Positions 38,072 through 53,000 of a DNA stretch of 64,000 bases are shown here, one piece after another. The stretch comes from Clavelina lepadiformis (taxonomy: Eukaryota; Chordata; Ascidiacea; Aplousobranchia; Clavelinidae). The notes under the pieces are model-generated. The model was not told where the DNA came from. It did no database searches and was given only the letters and a program-made list of their open reading frames with translations. Every line of letters starts with the position of its first letter. The first letter of the stretch is position 1. Where the stretch lies: assembly GCF_947623445.1 (NCBI RefSeq), contig NC_135246.1:19526288-19590287 (forward strand). Direction: 5' to 3'. The position numbers and the translations under genes were made by a program.

Positions 38072-41000
38072 TCACAGGTCTGTTTCAAGGTAGGGGGTGG
38101 CGGATTTGACGCGGGAAACCACAGACCGGTTTGGAACGACCTTCCTGCGGCGTGGCACGGACGCTGACGGTCGTGGCGCAGACGCCACAGCAGTTGAAGT
38201 TTTACGGAGATCTTTATAATTAAAATCGACGTCGGTAAGCGCGCGAGATCGCGGTCGCTGTCCACCGCTCGCATTGTTGCTATTGTTCTGGTTGGCACTC
38301 TCTGTGACGTCATCGCTGAATACTTCCTTGTCCTGGGAATTCACGTGATCTGACGCAACTGACAAACGACTTCCGTCTTCAGACGTTACAGTCGACAGGC
38401 GATTCATACTGCCCATTTGTGACGATTCCATAGTGTTTGCGACAGGCACTCGGTGGCGCTGACGCTTAGACATCCTCCTGATGGTTCCGATCTCGGCGAC
38501 GAGAGACGGATGTTGATTGATCCAGTCGTGGAGCTCGGATTTGCTGATCTCCTTTCTCGAAGTGAGTTTATCAAAATAGGCCAGCTCAAGTTCCTTTGCC
38601 TGAAAGACAAAAAAATAGCAAAAACACAGATTTAACGATTTTCCAACATAACTAAAACCTCCAAGAAATATTTGCATCGTGACGTCATGATCGTTTACCT
38701 TGAGTTCGCGCTCTAGCGCCCTCCTACGTAGCATTTTTTCATTTATATTCGGATCGCGCGACAGTATGGTCATTTTTCGACGAAGAGTGACTCTTCGACT
38801 GACACCGCGCAGATCGACCTCGGAATGTTTAATGTTCTTGCACAGATCGTCCATCGGGTCTTGCTGCAGCTGCTGGCTCAGCTGGTCTGCTTTCTGCTTC
38901 GTGCTCAGTGCGTCGTTGCTCGGATCTGTCACATCAATGCATTAAACATGACTCCAGAAAGATTTTAAGCGACTCGCTCAAATCGTGACTTGAAAGGTTT
39001 TTGCCGAGTAACAATGCTCAGAAAACTGAGGGCGCTGATTAATTCGAGCAACATCCCAAATCCTCTCAACTCACCGTGGGATGATGATGGGGAAGCGGGG
39101 AGCTCGCCATCGCTGAGTTTCGGTCTCCCAGCCGCATCCCGTCGAGAATTGCTTCCCGGTTGTGCCCAGGATGCTCTGGTCGGGGACAGAAGCGATGGAG
39201 AAGAGGAGTGCGACGGACTGGTTCTATCATAAGCAATCGACTTGCTACGGAGGAATGAGAAGATGTTGATGTTTAGAATAAAAACGTAAGATAAACTAAT
39301 AAGTAACAAAATTGTTCTGCAGTGAAAAGAATGACCTTGTAACCATGCGCTAATAAATTAAACAATAAACTTATTAACTAATAACATTATTATTAATGAT
39401 AAGGCAGATAGTGAAAAAATGCGGCAAGACTTACTTCAGCTCCTCTGAAGATTGAACTCGAAAAATATTTGGAGCAGAGTTCCTTGTCCCAAATGTATTC
39501 TTTGGAGATGACAGGGAGGAGAGTGATTGAACCGACGGACTCCTATTCTCAGCTGGATCAGGAAAACTTGATGAAATCCGACGCATTCTCATCACTTCAG
39601 CCTGAGGTCAAAAGAACAAGAAATGACGAGACTCGCATCAACTTTCGTGCATAGCTAGTCGGTGCTTACTTTTTTGGCCGCCATTTCTTGAGATTTCTGA
39701 CGCTTTGAAGAATTGTCGTTAAGATGAGAACCAGGTAGTGATTCCAGGCTCCGCGACAGAGTTCTTTCCACACCTTTCTTGCCACGATGACGACGTTGCT
39801 CTGATGTCACAATGGGCTTCCTCCTCGATGGCGACGGGGGAAGAGCGAGGAGTTTGTTTCTCTCCTCTGTTGAAGAAACTGACGCCTCAGCATCCTCGTC
39901 GATGCGTTTAATCGACTCCGATTTCGACCTGTCCCGCATGTTCCCATTGCTCAGAGAGAATGTGGAAGAGTCCATTGTACTGCTGTGCACGGACGCTCGA
40001 AAATCGTCAACTTTCTCGTCCAGCGCTTCATTCGACGCTTGTTTAGCCGGACTATCATCCGAGCTTTCCTTGGTGTCGTTGTCACTCTCACTGTAATAAT
40101 CCTCGTCAGCTGCATAAATTAAAATGATAAATCATGATTACTTGAATATGCACTCATAGGGCACAAGATTATCACAATCCCAGATGGAGCAAAATAATTA
40201 CACAGGTTTACGCCAGATTAATCCCACAACACGGACAATAGCAGCCCTAAAGTTAAAATTTTTCAATATTTCTAACATTTTTGGACAATTTTGAAAATAA
40301 TTTGTTAGACCAATGGCACTGATAAAAGTTGGAAGATTAGCAAAATTTCGTGGCTAGGATTCTATTTGTCTGGTTTGGACTATTCCAGCGTTTGGATTGA
40401 GATGGGAACCATCACACGTTGTACCAGTATAACACCCAATGAAAAGTAGCTGCATTACTTAAAGTAACTAGGACCCTGCCTAGACTGGGCGGCACTTGCG
40501 TGACTTCGACTAAGTCGGATTCTGTTCAAATTATTCAATATTTTTCAAACTTGGGAGGTGACAACAGACTTGGTGAATGACTTGTTTATATTTTCTTGTA
40601 GTTCAAGGTCATGCGTTTTTAAAAGTTCAAGTTTATTTCATTTTTTTCTCATCTACTGTCAATTGAAACACTCAGCAACAATGCAAAATGCTGAGAATGC
40701 TCAAATTAGTTCTCACAGACATCTCACTTCGTGTATCACTGCATCACCAATCAGACTTACTCAATTCTAATCATCAAGCTGTTGTCAACATATGCTGGGA
40801 TAACTCACAACATTCTAGCATTGCCAGCACACAACCTGCTAAAGTGGAAATGTCTTTTTGATGAACACCAACACACGTCAGAAGACCACACAGCAACCCT
40901 TCTACGTCATTTTCTCAGTAGGGAAGCTACGGCCTTAATAATGATGTTCTGCCTTAACTTAACTGTTTTTATTCCATTTTCCTTCTAAAAAGTCACACGT

Positions 41001-44000
41001 GCTGCGTTAAACAAATCCAGACAGGACATTTTTTCGCACCTTTGGTTTTTCCATCCGTTTTGTCTTCCTCGAACTTGTACTCGATGGATGCGAGACCCAT
41101 CTTGTTCATCCAGCGAGACATGTCCATCTGGCGCTCGGCGGCAAAGAAGAAGGTTTTCCTCTTTGGATGCGAGATGCGAAACGCCAACCTCCTTTTGCAC
41201 TCCGGAGCAGGAGCAATCTGTTGGATCAGCGGAGCTTAGAAATATCGAACTAACTTTAAAAAGCGGAAGTGACATATTTTAACAAAGCGTTCGTAAAATT
41301 TACTAGTTAGATCAACAAGACCATAAATTGCGACGAACAAGCAAGTAGGCGCAGCAGGTAACAGTGCCCGCTTCATACGACTGATTTCACGATAAATACC
41401 TGATATCCAGGAAGGCTTATGTAGCACTCTGCTCGCTGTTCATCGTCATCCGAATTACTTCGATAACAGTAGACTGCCCCGTTCTTTATGATGACCCATC
41501 TTTTCGCCCACTTTTGGGACAGGGGGCCGGGCCCACTTGTGTTGACCCCACTTTTCTTCTTCCACAGCCAACCCTCACAGTCCCCGTGGCCCAGGTCCCG
41601 ACAAGAAACCCTTCGTTGTGCTTTCATCTCCGCTAAATAGAGAAACTGATACATTGCAGCGATTCATGAATCTACGCTTTAAACGATGCGCACAATAGAC
41701 ATATTATAATCCTGGCCCATGGAATTGTACCACTACCACAGCCACTACCACTCAACATACAACACGACATTATTTGTACCATATGTATTCAGATGTCTTA
41801 GAACAGGGGTCGGGAACCTTTTGGCTAAAGTGAGCCATAAAAGCTACATATTTTTAATTGTATTTCCGTGAGAGCCATATGATATTTTTCTAAACTTAAG
41901 GCAATTAACATGTACATTTTAAAGCAAAACCAACAATTGTAGACAACAGTAAAAGTGTGAATTTACTCTTTATTCTTCAGTAACACGCTTTTTACAGTTA
42001 ATGCGTCTTCTGGTGTTGCATGGTATTACTGATGGCTTTGTAGTCTGATTGATACTTGGTGAGGTTAAGCTTCATACTGTAAGCGTTAAGACTTCCATCA
42101 GTTAAACGAAATCGTAGGTTGGTCTTGATGTTTTTTAAGTGCGAGAACGACTGCTCACATGCGTACGTGGAGCCAAACATGGTCATTACAGCAGTACACA
42201 CTCTCTGCAGTGTGTGATACGTGACAGGCAGCTCATTCCAGACTTTGACAATCAACTGGTCTACGGGTTGAAGTTTTTTCATTTCTGTCCACTTGTGGTT
42301 GCTAGCAAGCTCTGCTTGCTGTCGTGCAAGTTTTTCCAAATCATCATTCAGTGACTTGAACTTGTTCACCCAAATCTCGGAAGCTTTCAGATCAGCAACT
42401 TCTAACTCAAAATCTCTGACGGAAACACCAGGGATGTAACTCAAGTCGACTTCGTCCACAGCACACTCATGCGGATGAGTGATGAACTTAAAAAGAGAAG
42501 TGCGCTCCCGAAATTCTTCAGAGCGTTCTTTGAATGACTGCAGAAGATTAGTTGTGAAGCCTACCAGCTGCTGGATATTAAATTGTTGAGTAGGGTTGCT
42601 TACTATGAATGCATCTTTAAATGCTTTCAATGTTTCAAAATGTAACAGACGACCTGTTTCAATATCCGTAATAAATAACTCATCTACTGCAATAGCAAAA
42701 CTCTGTTCAATAAAATAATCTCTCAAAAAACAACTCGATTTACTGAAATACTTTGCTAAAGAAGTTCAAGGTTTCAAGTTACCGAAATATGGCTGACAAT
42801 CTGGCATTAGCGCAATTGTTACGAATCCATCTATTGTTTTGCATAATTGTTACGAAAGGATTGTTACGTTATGGAAAGTTACAAAAAAAGTTGCAGCAAT
42901 ATTGATAATTAAGATGCTAATTAAGAAGTGCCAGCTTAGATTATATCGGAGAGCCAGATGCCATCATCAAAAGAGCCATATATGGCTCGCGAGCCATAGG
43001 TTCCCGACCTCTGTCTTAGAACATTCTGTTCTACTCATATACGACTGAAATTGAACATCTTCTTGTAACTACTGTGTACTGTTGCATGTGGTGCTAGCAA
43101 ATAACCTCACCTGTGACTGAAGGGTTCAAAGCGGTTCTGCTTCTCTCAGGAGAGCCCTGAATATAAATAATTTAGAAGATGAGTTGGTTGGACTCAACTC
43201 AGAAACGTGATAGAAAAAGTACAGAGATTAAGAGATTGATGTAGAATTTTAAATTCACCTTGGATTGTGCAGCTGCGCCAAGTCTTGATAAACTCTAAAG
43301 AAACAAAAAAATGTTTTTGCTTTCTGCGTTACTTCATGGCACTGTGCTAGTGTTGCACTTGCTTTATTACATCACAATGTTTTTTTACCTTTCTCAAGCG
43401 AACAGGAACACCGGCAATGATCTTCAGTTCATAACTGCATAAAATAACAAGGAGTGAACAAACGAACAAAATTGATAAGTTATGCGTGATCATGATGAAA
43501 CTGGCAAAAACTTTGCTTTGTTATGTTTCCACAATATTCAATTTAAAAAGAAACTTGCTCTAATGATTAACTTTCCACTCAATACATTTGAAGGAGCAGC
43601 ACGGAATCAAACCTATATGTGTACTTTCACTTTACCTTAAACGGACTGTGCTGTTTACTTTAACAGGAACAATATGATTCAATTTTCTAATTCAATGCTA
43701 TTTTAATATGTGCATTGTGCATTGTCTACGCCTAGTTAAGTCTGTACTTTGATGGCGATTTATCATATTTCGTTCCTGGCACTAGAGCAGACCGTACACA
43801 AAATCCTATGGCTTAGTATAAATAAATGCATGCAAGCTACATTGGCGGTGTAAAGAGTGTGAGTTGTTATAAGCTGAAGGTCCATATCACAAAGAGCTTT
43901 TCCACTCATCAGCACAGCCACCAGGAAATAGCATTTGCACGATGCGCCCGTCATATCTGCTTACTGCTGTGCATAGCAGTCAGCTACACGCGAACGTTTG

Positions 44001-47000
44001 TCTGGTTAAGCTGTGTTATACCGCCTTATCGTTAAATTCAAAATTTAATCAAGTTTTCCAAGAAATATTCTGGCCAATCATTTTTAAACTCCACAACACA
44101 TAGCCTTGATTACACTTGAGATTGATAAATGTCTCCTTGAAGAACTATTTTCAAGACATACTCGGCAGACAAAAAAACAATCAAAATAGAGAGAAACGAC
44201 GTCGCGGTCAACTTCAAGTGAAAAGGGACCAGAACATAACTGAACAACACAAAGTTCCAGCAACTTAATACAATTGTTTAACCCACCTGCCAAATCCGGC
44301 CATTTTCCAAACATCAAATTACAAAATCGCCGGCAACACCTAGCTTTAAAAACGACAACTAGTAGGTTAAACTGAAACCAGCTACGTCTGATATACATGA
44401 AATTTCAGTGTTGATCAGGAGTTTGCTAAGCTTAATCATTAAACTTGCAGTATACCTAGCATGCCCACCGATGGTTATGCAAACAACTCCACTATCAACT
44501 ATTCATGATAAGTTCGTTATAAACACCGCAAAAGTTCGTTTGAACGTCGCTGGCTCGCTGCCCATTCTGTAGATATGCATAATCTACTTCCTAATAGATG
44601 AATTGACGTTTCCTTACCATGCAACTACCGTTGTGCTGTGTTACATCACAACTAACTCACTCAAGCAACCACAGACAACGAGCCTAGTTTGCAAAAAAAC
44701 AACAGACAAAGCTTTGTGGTACCGGATCACAAAGTACATTGTTGTTTCTATAATTACGCAAAACGCGCAGGAATCGAGGCTAAATTTACCAGGCCAGCAA
44801 CACGACTGATAACTCACACTTTAAGTGGGTATTCGTGGCAGAAAACACAAGAATGTAGCCGTGTACAATGACGCCTTGATCCGACCTTCAGACAAATTTC
44901 TGCAAGATTTACCAGACATATTTCCAAAAAAAGTAACTACATAAAACTTACCTTTAATTTACGCCTGGCTACTTGAGCAGTCGGTCTGTGAAATGGAGCG
45001 TGTTAGAGAATTGGCAAAACGATGGTGAAAGGCTTCAGGCAAAAGTGAGCAACCTACGTCACTTATTGTAAACTTAACTACCTAGCGCTGGCCAAACAAA
45101 TCCATGAAATTGATGAGCGAAGTAAATGTCCCGCAAACGTGACAACTAGCAAATTCGGTGGCTTCAACGCACGGTATGCGATACGTTTTTGAAACCACGT
45201 ATTACCATTTGAATAATTGTCACTTAGTATAACAGACGCAAATTTAGCAACAAACAGACGCGGTGTTGCAGTATTTCATCATGTTTATGGCTTCGACTGA
45301 ATCGACTTCTAAAAACCTACAATGCGCGTGACTCGCCTCACTATGATAAATGACGACACTATACCACGCCTTCCTGCCACGGAAGATGGTGGTTTTTGAA
45401 CAATCGTTCACTTATCAACCAGTGCTATTCTTCAACCTTTTTGTCATTGTTGTATACTTCATACAAACTCGTATAGAAAGTTCCTATGTTATGAAAACAT
45501 CCTACGCGACTACCAAGTGAATACGACGACGATTGTGCTGGCTTTTCAACAATGGATCTCACCTTCCGTCATATGCCAGCACAAGACTTCGATCAGGTCG
45601 CACCAACTACCGCTTTGCTACAACAGACTTAACAATTACGTCAGCCCACTACATTCCTCCGTGTATAAAGTTTCAGCATGCACGAGTGTCGAAATACTAG
45701 TTGGCGCGAAACTTTTGCCACATTGCTGGCTTGCACGATGCTTTATAACCCGAAGACATTGGTTAATAAGTAACCAACGAATAAATGTCGTAGGCAAATA
45801 GTAAGACAAAACCATTTCAGGCAGTTTTAACTGAGCTAGTTGAAACCGGATCCCTGTATATGCTGTAAAGAAATGACTGCCGGATAACGACAGCTAACAT
45901 CGAGGCAAAGTTATTTCCATAAAGAGCAGCTCGATAAACTCAACGAATGCCCTCATATGTGCATGAAAGTAAGAGATTAAGCTTTAAGAGTTGTAATTAA
46001 TGGCGTGTGTGTAAAAATAGGGCAAGTGAAACCAATTAACACGTAATCATCGCCAGCGTAAATGTATCTGTCAAACTTGTCCAAGCGCTAGACTAGAGCG
46101 ACGGTCACCTCACCACAAAGCACGGGCACAGGCAACAAGCATTACGTATTAGCCACACAACCATAAATGAATCGCTAAAAAAGCGGTTTAAGGACTATGA
46201 CAAATTGCGGAAGAATTTCCAAAAACTCGCAGCAGAATTAACAATATTTTTCAAAAAGTTATCCAAGTAATTACAGCAATATTATTACAGTAGGTAGTTG
46301 TGATCGAAACCACAGCCACAGCGACTCGGCGATAAAGTTAAGCGAAACATTTTGAGAGGCACAGGCCAAAATAAATTAACACACCGCCACAAAATACGAT
46401 CAAAAACAAAGCTGTCAGAAGTGCACGTTGACCTTTCATAAATAACACAAAAGACTTGACCCACTTACATCTGTGAGCATTTTAAATTTTCAAAACGCAA
46501 GTCCAAGCTTTATGACACAACAATAGTATTTTATGACACGATAGCGTACAGTACCTGTCACTAGGCTGAGGTATGTCGTCAGGGAACAGAACGTCTCCGT
46601 AATCCTGGTATTTATCTGGGAGAATGTGACGTATTGTTAATAATGACGTAACGTCCAACCATATCAGAGACAACCTTGAACTTTAATGACAATGAAAGAG
46701 TTCTAATTGTTGAAATCGATGTTTTATGATGGTTAAATGCCCAGACGTTTTCAAAGTTAAACCGCAAAAGACAATCGAAACACTGACGTCATCAACAATG
46801 ACGTCAGAATAGCTCACAGTCAATGGCGGCGTTGTAAGATATTCTGGCAGTGGGAGGGGTATTGCCAGGCGACCGCCTCCAAGGTACCTCAATGGACCCG
46901 TCTGACCCTTCGTGACTCTGAACATGGAGTGAAGGGGTTAATGACGTCATGAAGCATGCGATGTCGTGAATGACGTTACCTTGACGATGACGTTATAATC

Positions 47001-50000
47001 ATGGACAAAGAGAAGAACTTACATCGTTCCGGAGTGATTCGAGAATGTGGTCGATCTTGTTCTTCTGGGGAACAGGGTCAGCGCTCCTCCTCCTGTTTGC
47101 GGGGACAGGTGGAATGAGGAGTCTTGAGTTCTTGCTTCCCTGCGAACTCGAACGACCCCGCTTTTCTGGATCTGGAAGCACAGAAAAGAAACCAAATTTT
47201 AATGAATCAGAAAACTAAACCAAAATTTAAAATCTTTGCTCGCTTATTGAATAAATTTTGATTTTCCGCCATTTTTTATCAAGCGCTTGTTACTGACAAG
47301 CGAAAGAAAAAAATTAAAACCAAAAATTTTACCGAGTTCATTTTTCTTCAATTTGTTTCGTGGTTTTGGCACTGGCTTCTCCTTGCTCGCTGTATCCTGG
47401 TTGCTACTTGGGGGATTGACCTCCTCTAAGGAGCAGCTTTCCTTCTTGGAGGATGATCCAAGGCTGCTCATCTTCTGAAAGAGATGATCCAAACTCGAAC
47501 GACTTCCCAATTTCACTTTCCTCCCATGCTTGGGTGATGATTTATTCTCTGATTGCTTCCCGGTGCTGAGTTGGTCGGAGATCTGAAGTGTGGTGATGAG
47601 GTGTGGGGTGCTGGAGCTCCGAAGACGTTTTGCCAATTTCTTCCGCGAACTCTTCAGCGACAGGCTTCCGCTCTCACCAGTTCCACCCTCCAATGGATTC
47701 CCAGCGTAAGAAGAGTCCAGGCTAAAGGGAAATCATCAAATTTCAAAAATCAGCAGTAAAATGTTGTTTTTGTTTGTCCACTTGACATTAAAAACCAGTG
47801 AAAATTAACAGCAGCAAAAGCAGGAAAACAAACTACGAGAGAATCATCTTAGCCCTGAAATATTTCAGATGGATGTAAATGTTAGTGCTGTGATTATTGT
47901 TTTACAACTTTTCATTCTACATCTGCCAACAAAGAAACCATCTACAACTGTTCTTACTCAGGTTTGCTATCCAGTGTTGAGGAAACCGATTTCGACTGTG
48001 GTGAATTATCCAGATGATTCGTTCTGCTCAAATCCAACGAGTTCCTGCTCAGTTTCGTCACAGAGGACGTTCTCGGAGGTGGTTTAGGAGGATTTTTCGA
48101 TCTGTTCGATGAAGTGGATTGTGGGCTATTCCTGCCTGAACTTAGATGATCCAGCGACTTGTTGCTCACGTTGTTGTGATTGTTTGAGTTGTGTCGTCCG
48201 AACCGGGGATTATATCGGCTGTTTGGAAGATTTTGATGATCCCGTGCTTGGTTTGACAACAGTAATCTTTGGCTTTGAATTTCATAGAATTAAAATTAAA
48301 ACGAGATTCAATCATCACCAGCAATTGAAAATACCCGAATAGCAAAGTGTGCACAATTGATAACTTTAAATGAACAACGAGACTTTGAAATAAAGCAGCA
48401 TCAGAAGAACAGATTTCAAAGCGCTTGACCAACCTTTGGTATTGAAACTTGCCGGATCTGTTGTCACGGTAACCATGCAAACCACGAGGGGTCGACGTGT
48501 TTCTAGTTTGTTGGGCGATGTTCAAGTTCGTGTGGTAATTTGGGGGCATTGACATTGGCCGAAAACCGGGCACATTCCTCGATTGTATTCTGAAAAGAAA
48601 AAAAGAAAATCAATGGCAACACTTACAGGATATAATTAACTTTGAAACGATCTGAATCATACGACAGAAGTAAACCACAACAGGAATTAACACTTTATAA
48701 GAATTTGGGTGCATTTTTAACAATTTGGTTTACTCACACGTGGAATGCAAAACAAAATTTAACGAAAAACAAACAAATATATCGTACATTCTACCACTCT
48801 TGCCACGATAGAATGCAGATGAGTAAGCTTTAGGAGGAGTTGCGAAAACCTCCTCCGTGGATGAGATTGGGTCCTGAGATGTTCCAACACTAGATGTCGC
48901 ACATTCACACTTATTAAGCTGAGCGAGGAAATCCTCGTACCTAGAAAAATATTTCAAGTTCTGAATAAAATTCATTGGAAACTTTTTCCAATTCTCAAGG
49001 AATCTGACAAATAATTAATCTGACGGCTCCGATTAACTTCTATTTATGCTCACATATATATCGTCAACATACAGACATATCTAGCAACTGGCTGGGAAAT
49101 TCTTGACTGGGATTATCAGATAACTAGATTATTAACTCAGACCGTTATGACGGTGATTACAATAATTTGAACTTTATTAGATTACATAATTTTAAGCACT
49201 TTAAATGCTTCACTAAAGGATTCAATCTCATTGAGCTCCACAATCCCAAAAACATGGAAGAATCTGTTCCCCTGGCATCTACACCAAGCTCACTAGTGAC
49301 CAGAAAAAGCCTTGTACAGCACCACCCCAATACACTGGCTGTTCATAGGCAAACAAGATATATGCAAGGGATGAAATCATCGCGACAAATCATTTCCTAT
49401 CTTTGACAGCTATTGTTATAACAGCGCCACGCACAGCTTGCTAATATCTGTAAACTATTTTGATTGGCAAATATTAAAGCGATGCTGCAGCATCAGTGCG
49501 TGACGTCGTGAACTCAAACACAACACAAAGTGATTCAAAACCTTGTTATTTTTCAATCAAGGCAAACAACAAGGTTTCATCAATCTTTCAAGATTAAGGT
49601 TTCCAGTAAACAATAAATTAAGCAAAAATAATTGAATCATAGCGTTGGCCTGGAATAAGTGTTACCATATTTGGTCGACATTTGAATCACCGATGACTGT
49701 ATAGCGCCTCCGGTGTTCAATATCGAGCATAGAATTGGGTGAAGCTGCCCGTGGGTTCCGTTCAGGCTGCTCCCCCCTGTAAAAGAAAATACAAAAAAAT
49801 TAAAACTAATTATTCGATCCTTTGTTGGCGCTCAAGTTGAGTTGGTCATGTCTAAAGCTCCAGGCGGTGTTTGGAGCAACTGGCACAAACTACATCACAC
49901 TCGAGCATCAATGTTCTTGAAATGATGGAATAAATAGCGGCAAGTTCAAAATCAATTAATTATTTATCGTCAAGAGTTTGACTGAAATATTCATGGATGT

Positions 50001-53000
50001 AATCTACTTGCGAAAACAAGATAAACTTGTAATGTGGAAGTCAGCATAAGATAAATTAAATGTCACGGTAGACTCACATAGGTGAGTATGGTACGTTAGG
50101 TGGTGGCGGAATTTTCAAAAGATCGATGGGACTTGAAGGTTCGTCGGGAGCAGCATGTCTGCTAGGAGCCGGTAAGACTCCTGAAGAAAAAAGTGATGAA
50201 TTTTAAAGGGAAGAGTTTTTTAGGGCAGCTCATGAAATATGGATAGAAACAAAAAGTTTTAATAAAATTACTTCTTGATCGCTGTGAAGCTTCTCTCTTT
50301 TCTTGTTTTGTTGAAAACTGGAACTTTCCATGCAAGCTGCCGGAATCAATGGAGCTGGAAAAAACATAGTAAAAGTAGAACAGACCCGAAACAAGACACA
50401 GAGCTTAACAAGCTTTTTAAACGAAACTCTTTGATATAAACTCGATTCGTAATATTTTCATGGGAGCTCACTTTGTCTCCGAGCCGTTCCGCGATGAAAT
50501 TGTTTCAGACGGAGGATTGTTAAAACTTTTCTGGGATCTGTTTGACGAAGACGTCCCATTCGAGCTGTGCGAAGATCTTCGCTGCGAACTCGATTTTTCT
50601 TGCGCTGGAAGATTTATGCGTTTGACAGGAGCAGGCGCAAACACTTGGCTCGGTCTGTAAAGTTTTCAACAGCGTAAACTTTTACTCATATTCATTTTGT
50701 TAAATCTCGCCACACATGCACTGACGTAACAGCATATGCACATTAGCCACTGAAAGCAAAATAAGTGATAACCAAAAAGTCGAACAGTAGCTAATTCTTG
50801 CAACAGCGACATTCAATTATCATGAAGATATTTTGACAAATATTCTGCTCTCACCTTTCATTTCGTTGAACCAGGAGATTTGTTGCAACGGAGCTGACGA
50901 TGTGAGGTCGCTTTTTAATCAATAATCTCACACTGGTCACTTTCTCTTTGAGCACGGCCACCAATGAACTGAGCGTCCATCCGACCTGGGTAAAAATGAA
51001 ACGTTTTAACGAAAAATAAAGACACAAACATTAAAAAAATTTTTCTTAGTATAGAAAGAATAACATGGGCAAAATCGATTTTGTAAAAAACTCAATAATT
51101 AATCAATAAAGCAGAAGCAAGTCCCAAGCTATAACTAAACCCTTGTTAGACAATAAGATATTGAATAAGCCAATAAACGAAAGCTTTTAAGGTACTTTTC
51201 AGTTATTAGAATATTCGTCGAACAAGAACAATAAGACAGCACAAAAATCAATAAAATTATAAACAAACTTACAACAGCTTTCCCGTTCACCGCAACAACC
51301 TCATCCCCGGATGTTAATTTTCTCGCTTTTGAAGCGACTGATCCGATCCTGGTGCCCGTCACAACGTGATAGCCTTCGAATGTGGCTTTGATGAAAAGTC
51401 CGAGACCCTCGTTCGGGTTGATGTCTTCAAGACTGATTTGCTCCAGTGAAACAGGATGGACTGTAATTGAGTCATTTGATTGGACGATTCTGAGAACAAT
51501 TTAAGACAACTTTTGAAACGGGGACTCAAAATTAAACCGATGGTCAACAAAACAAGTGATAAGTTGGTTCACCACATTAATCTGGCGCTGGATCTCAATG
51601 TTAAAATTAAGATTTGATATTGCAAAGTTTTTTAGGGCAAATAAGTCAGATGTTAAATCCTTAACTAGAAAACCGAGATGTTTTGCAGCGACTCTCCATT
51701 GAAGTAAACACCATTTTAAAATGCTTAAAACTTTTATTTGAGTTGGAATTTAAGTCAAAGCTCAATGTATTATTGATATATTCACACCCGTCTGCGCAGT
51801 TCTCCAACTCCGTGCAAATGTTCAAAGCCGCATCTTCAATGACACAAGCAAACACACTCTGCAAAACGAACCAAAGCGAAACATGCAAAATAAAATGATT
51901 CGTAGGCTAAACAAAAAGATAGTATAACTTAAGTAAAGTTGAAGTGCACGATGAACAGAAAGATTTGAAAATGGAAAAGTTAGTGAGTGTGGACCTTATC
52001 AAATCAAATCAAAAAATCACTAAAAGTAAAAAAATGTAAATCAAATCATAGCTTAATGGCTGTAAATAATTTATAGTATTACCTGTTGCATAGTGACACT
52101 TAATTCGTAGCATAGCTGCACTAATTTGTCCCGAGTTGAACCAAAATCCTTCTTTGTGTTAAACGGAGCTCTAATTAAAATACAATAAACTTTTATGTGA
52201 GATTTCCACAACTTACAAACTTACACAGCGTAGTGTGATAGCACACTGCAGTCTGGACATTAAACATATGCAAGGGGAGCAGACAAGACAATGCAATGTC
52301 CTATACTCGTAACTTAGCCTGGTGGTACTTCACCTTCTATACCAGTGGTTCCCAATCTTTTTTGGTGTCGGGGCCGAATTTCAAACTTAAGTGTACGTAT
52401 GGAGCCGCATGAAAACACTCAAGTAATTATAATGAAATTTTTAAAGCATGAAATCATGTACCAACGAATAGCAACACTAACAAGAAAAATAACACAAATT
52501 TTGACTAACTTTTGACAAAAAATAATCGCCCTAATTATGATAAATAGATTTTTTATATTTTTGTGGGATTTTCAGGGGTCAATGAGAGCCGCAAGAAGGC
52601 TACCTTGGAGCCGCGGTTGGGAATCACTGTTCTATACATTGCTAAAATGGAAAGTAGAATACATTATGGATATGGATAGCTCCACGCAATACAATTAATA
52701 ACATAGACATCTTTATCTTTCACCTGTCTAACCACAAGACCAGTTGCTTCCCCTCGTCCAGGACATCTGCTGCAAGATGGAGGAGTTGGTTAGGAGCTCC
52801 TCTCTGCAATGAGGCTCCGCCGTCATATTCATACTCTTCCGCTTCACGACGTCGGGTGACGATGCTGGATCGTAACCCCCGGCAACGACATTTTAAGCAC
52901 AGCGCCCTCGACTGAAGCGTTTCAGTCTCGAGGCCGTAATCCTGGAGTGAATGTGTTAAATGTTAACGAGACTAAAATGCTTGACTTCACAATTAAACAG

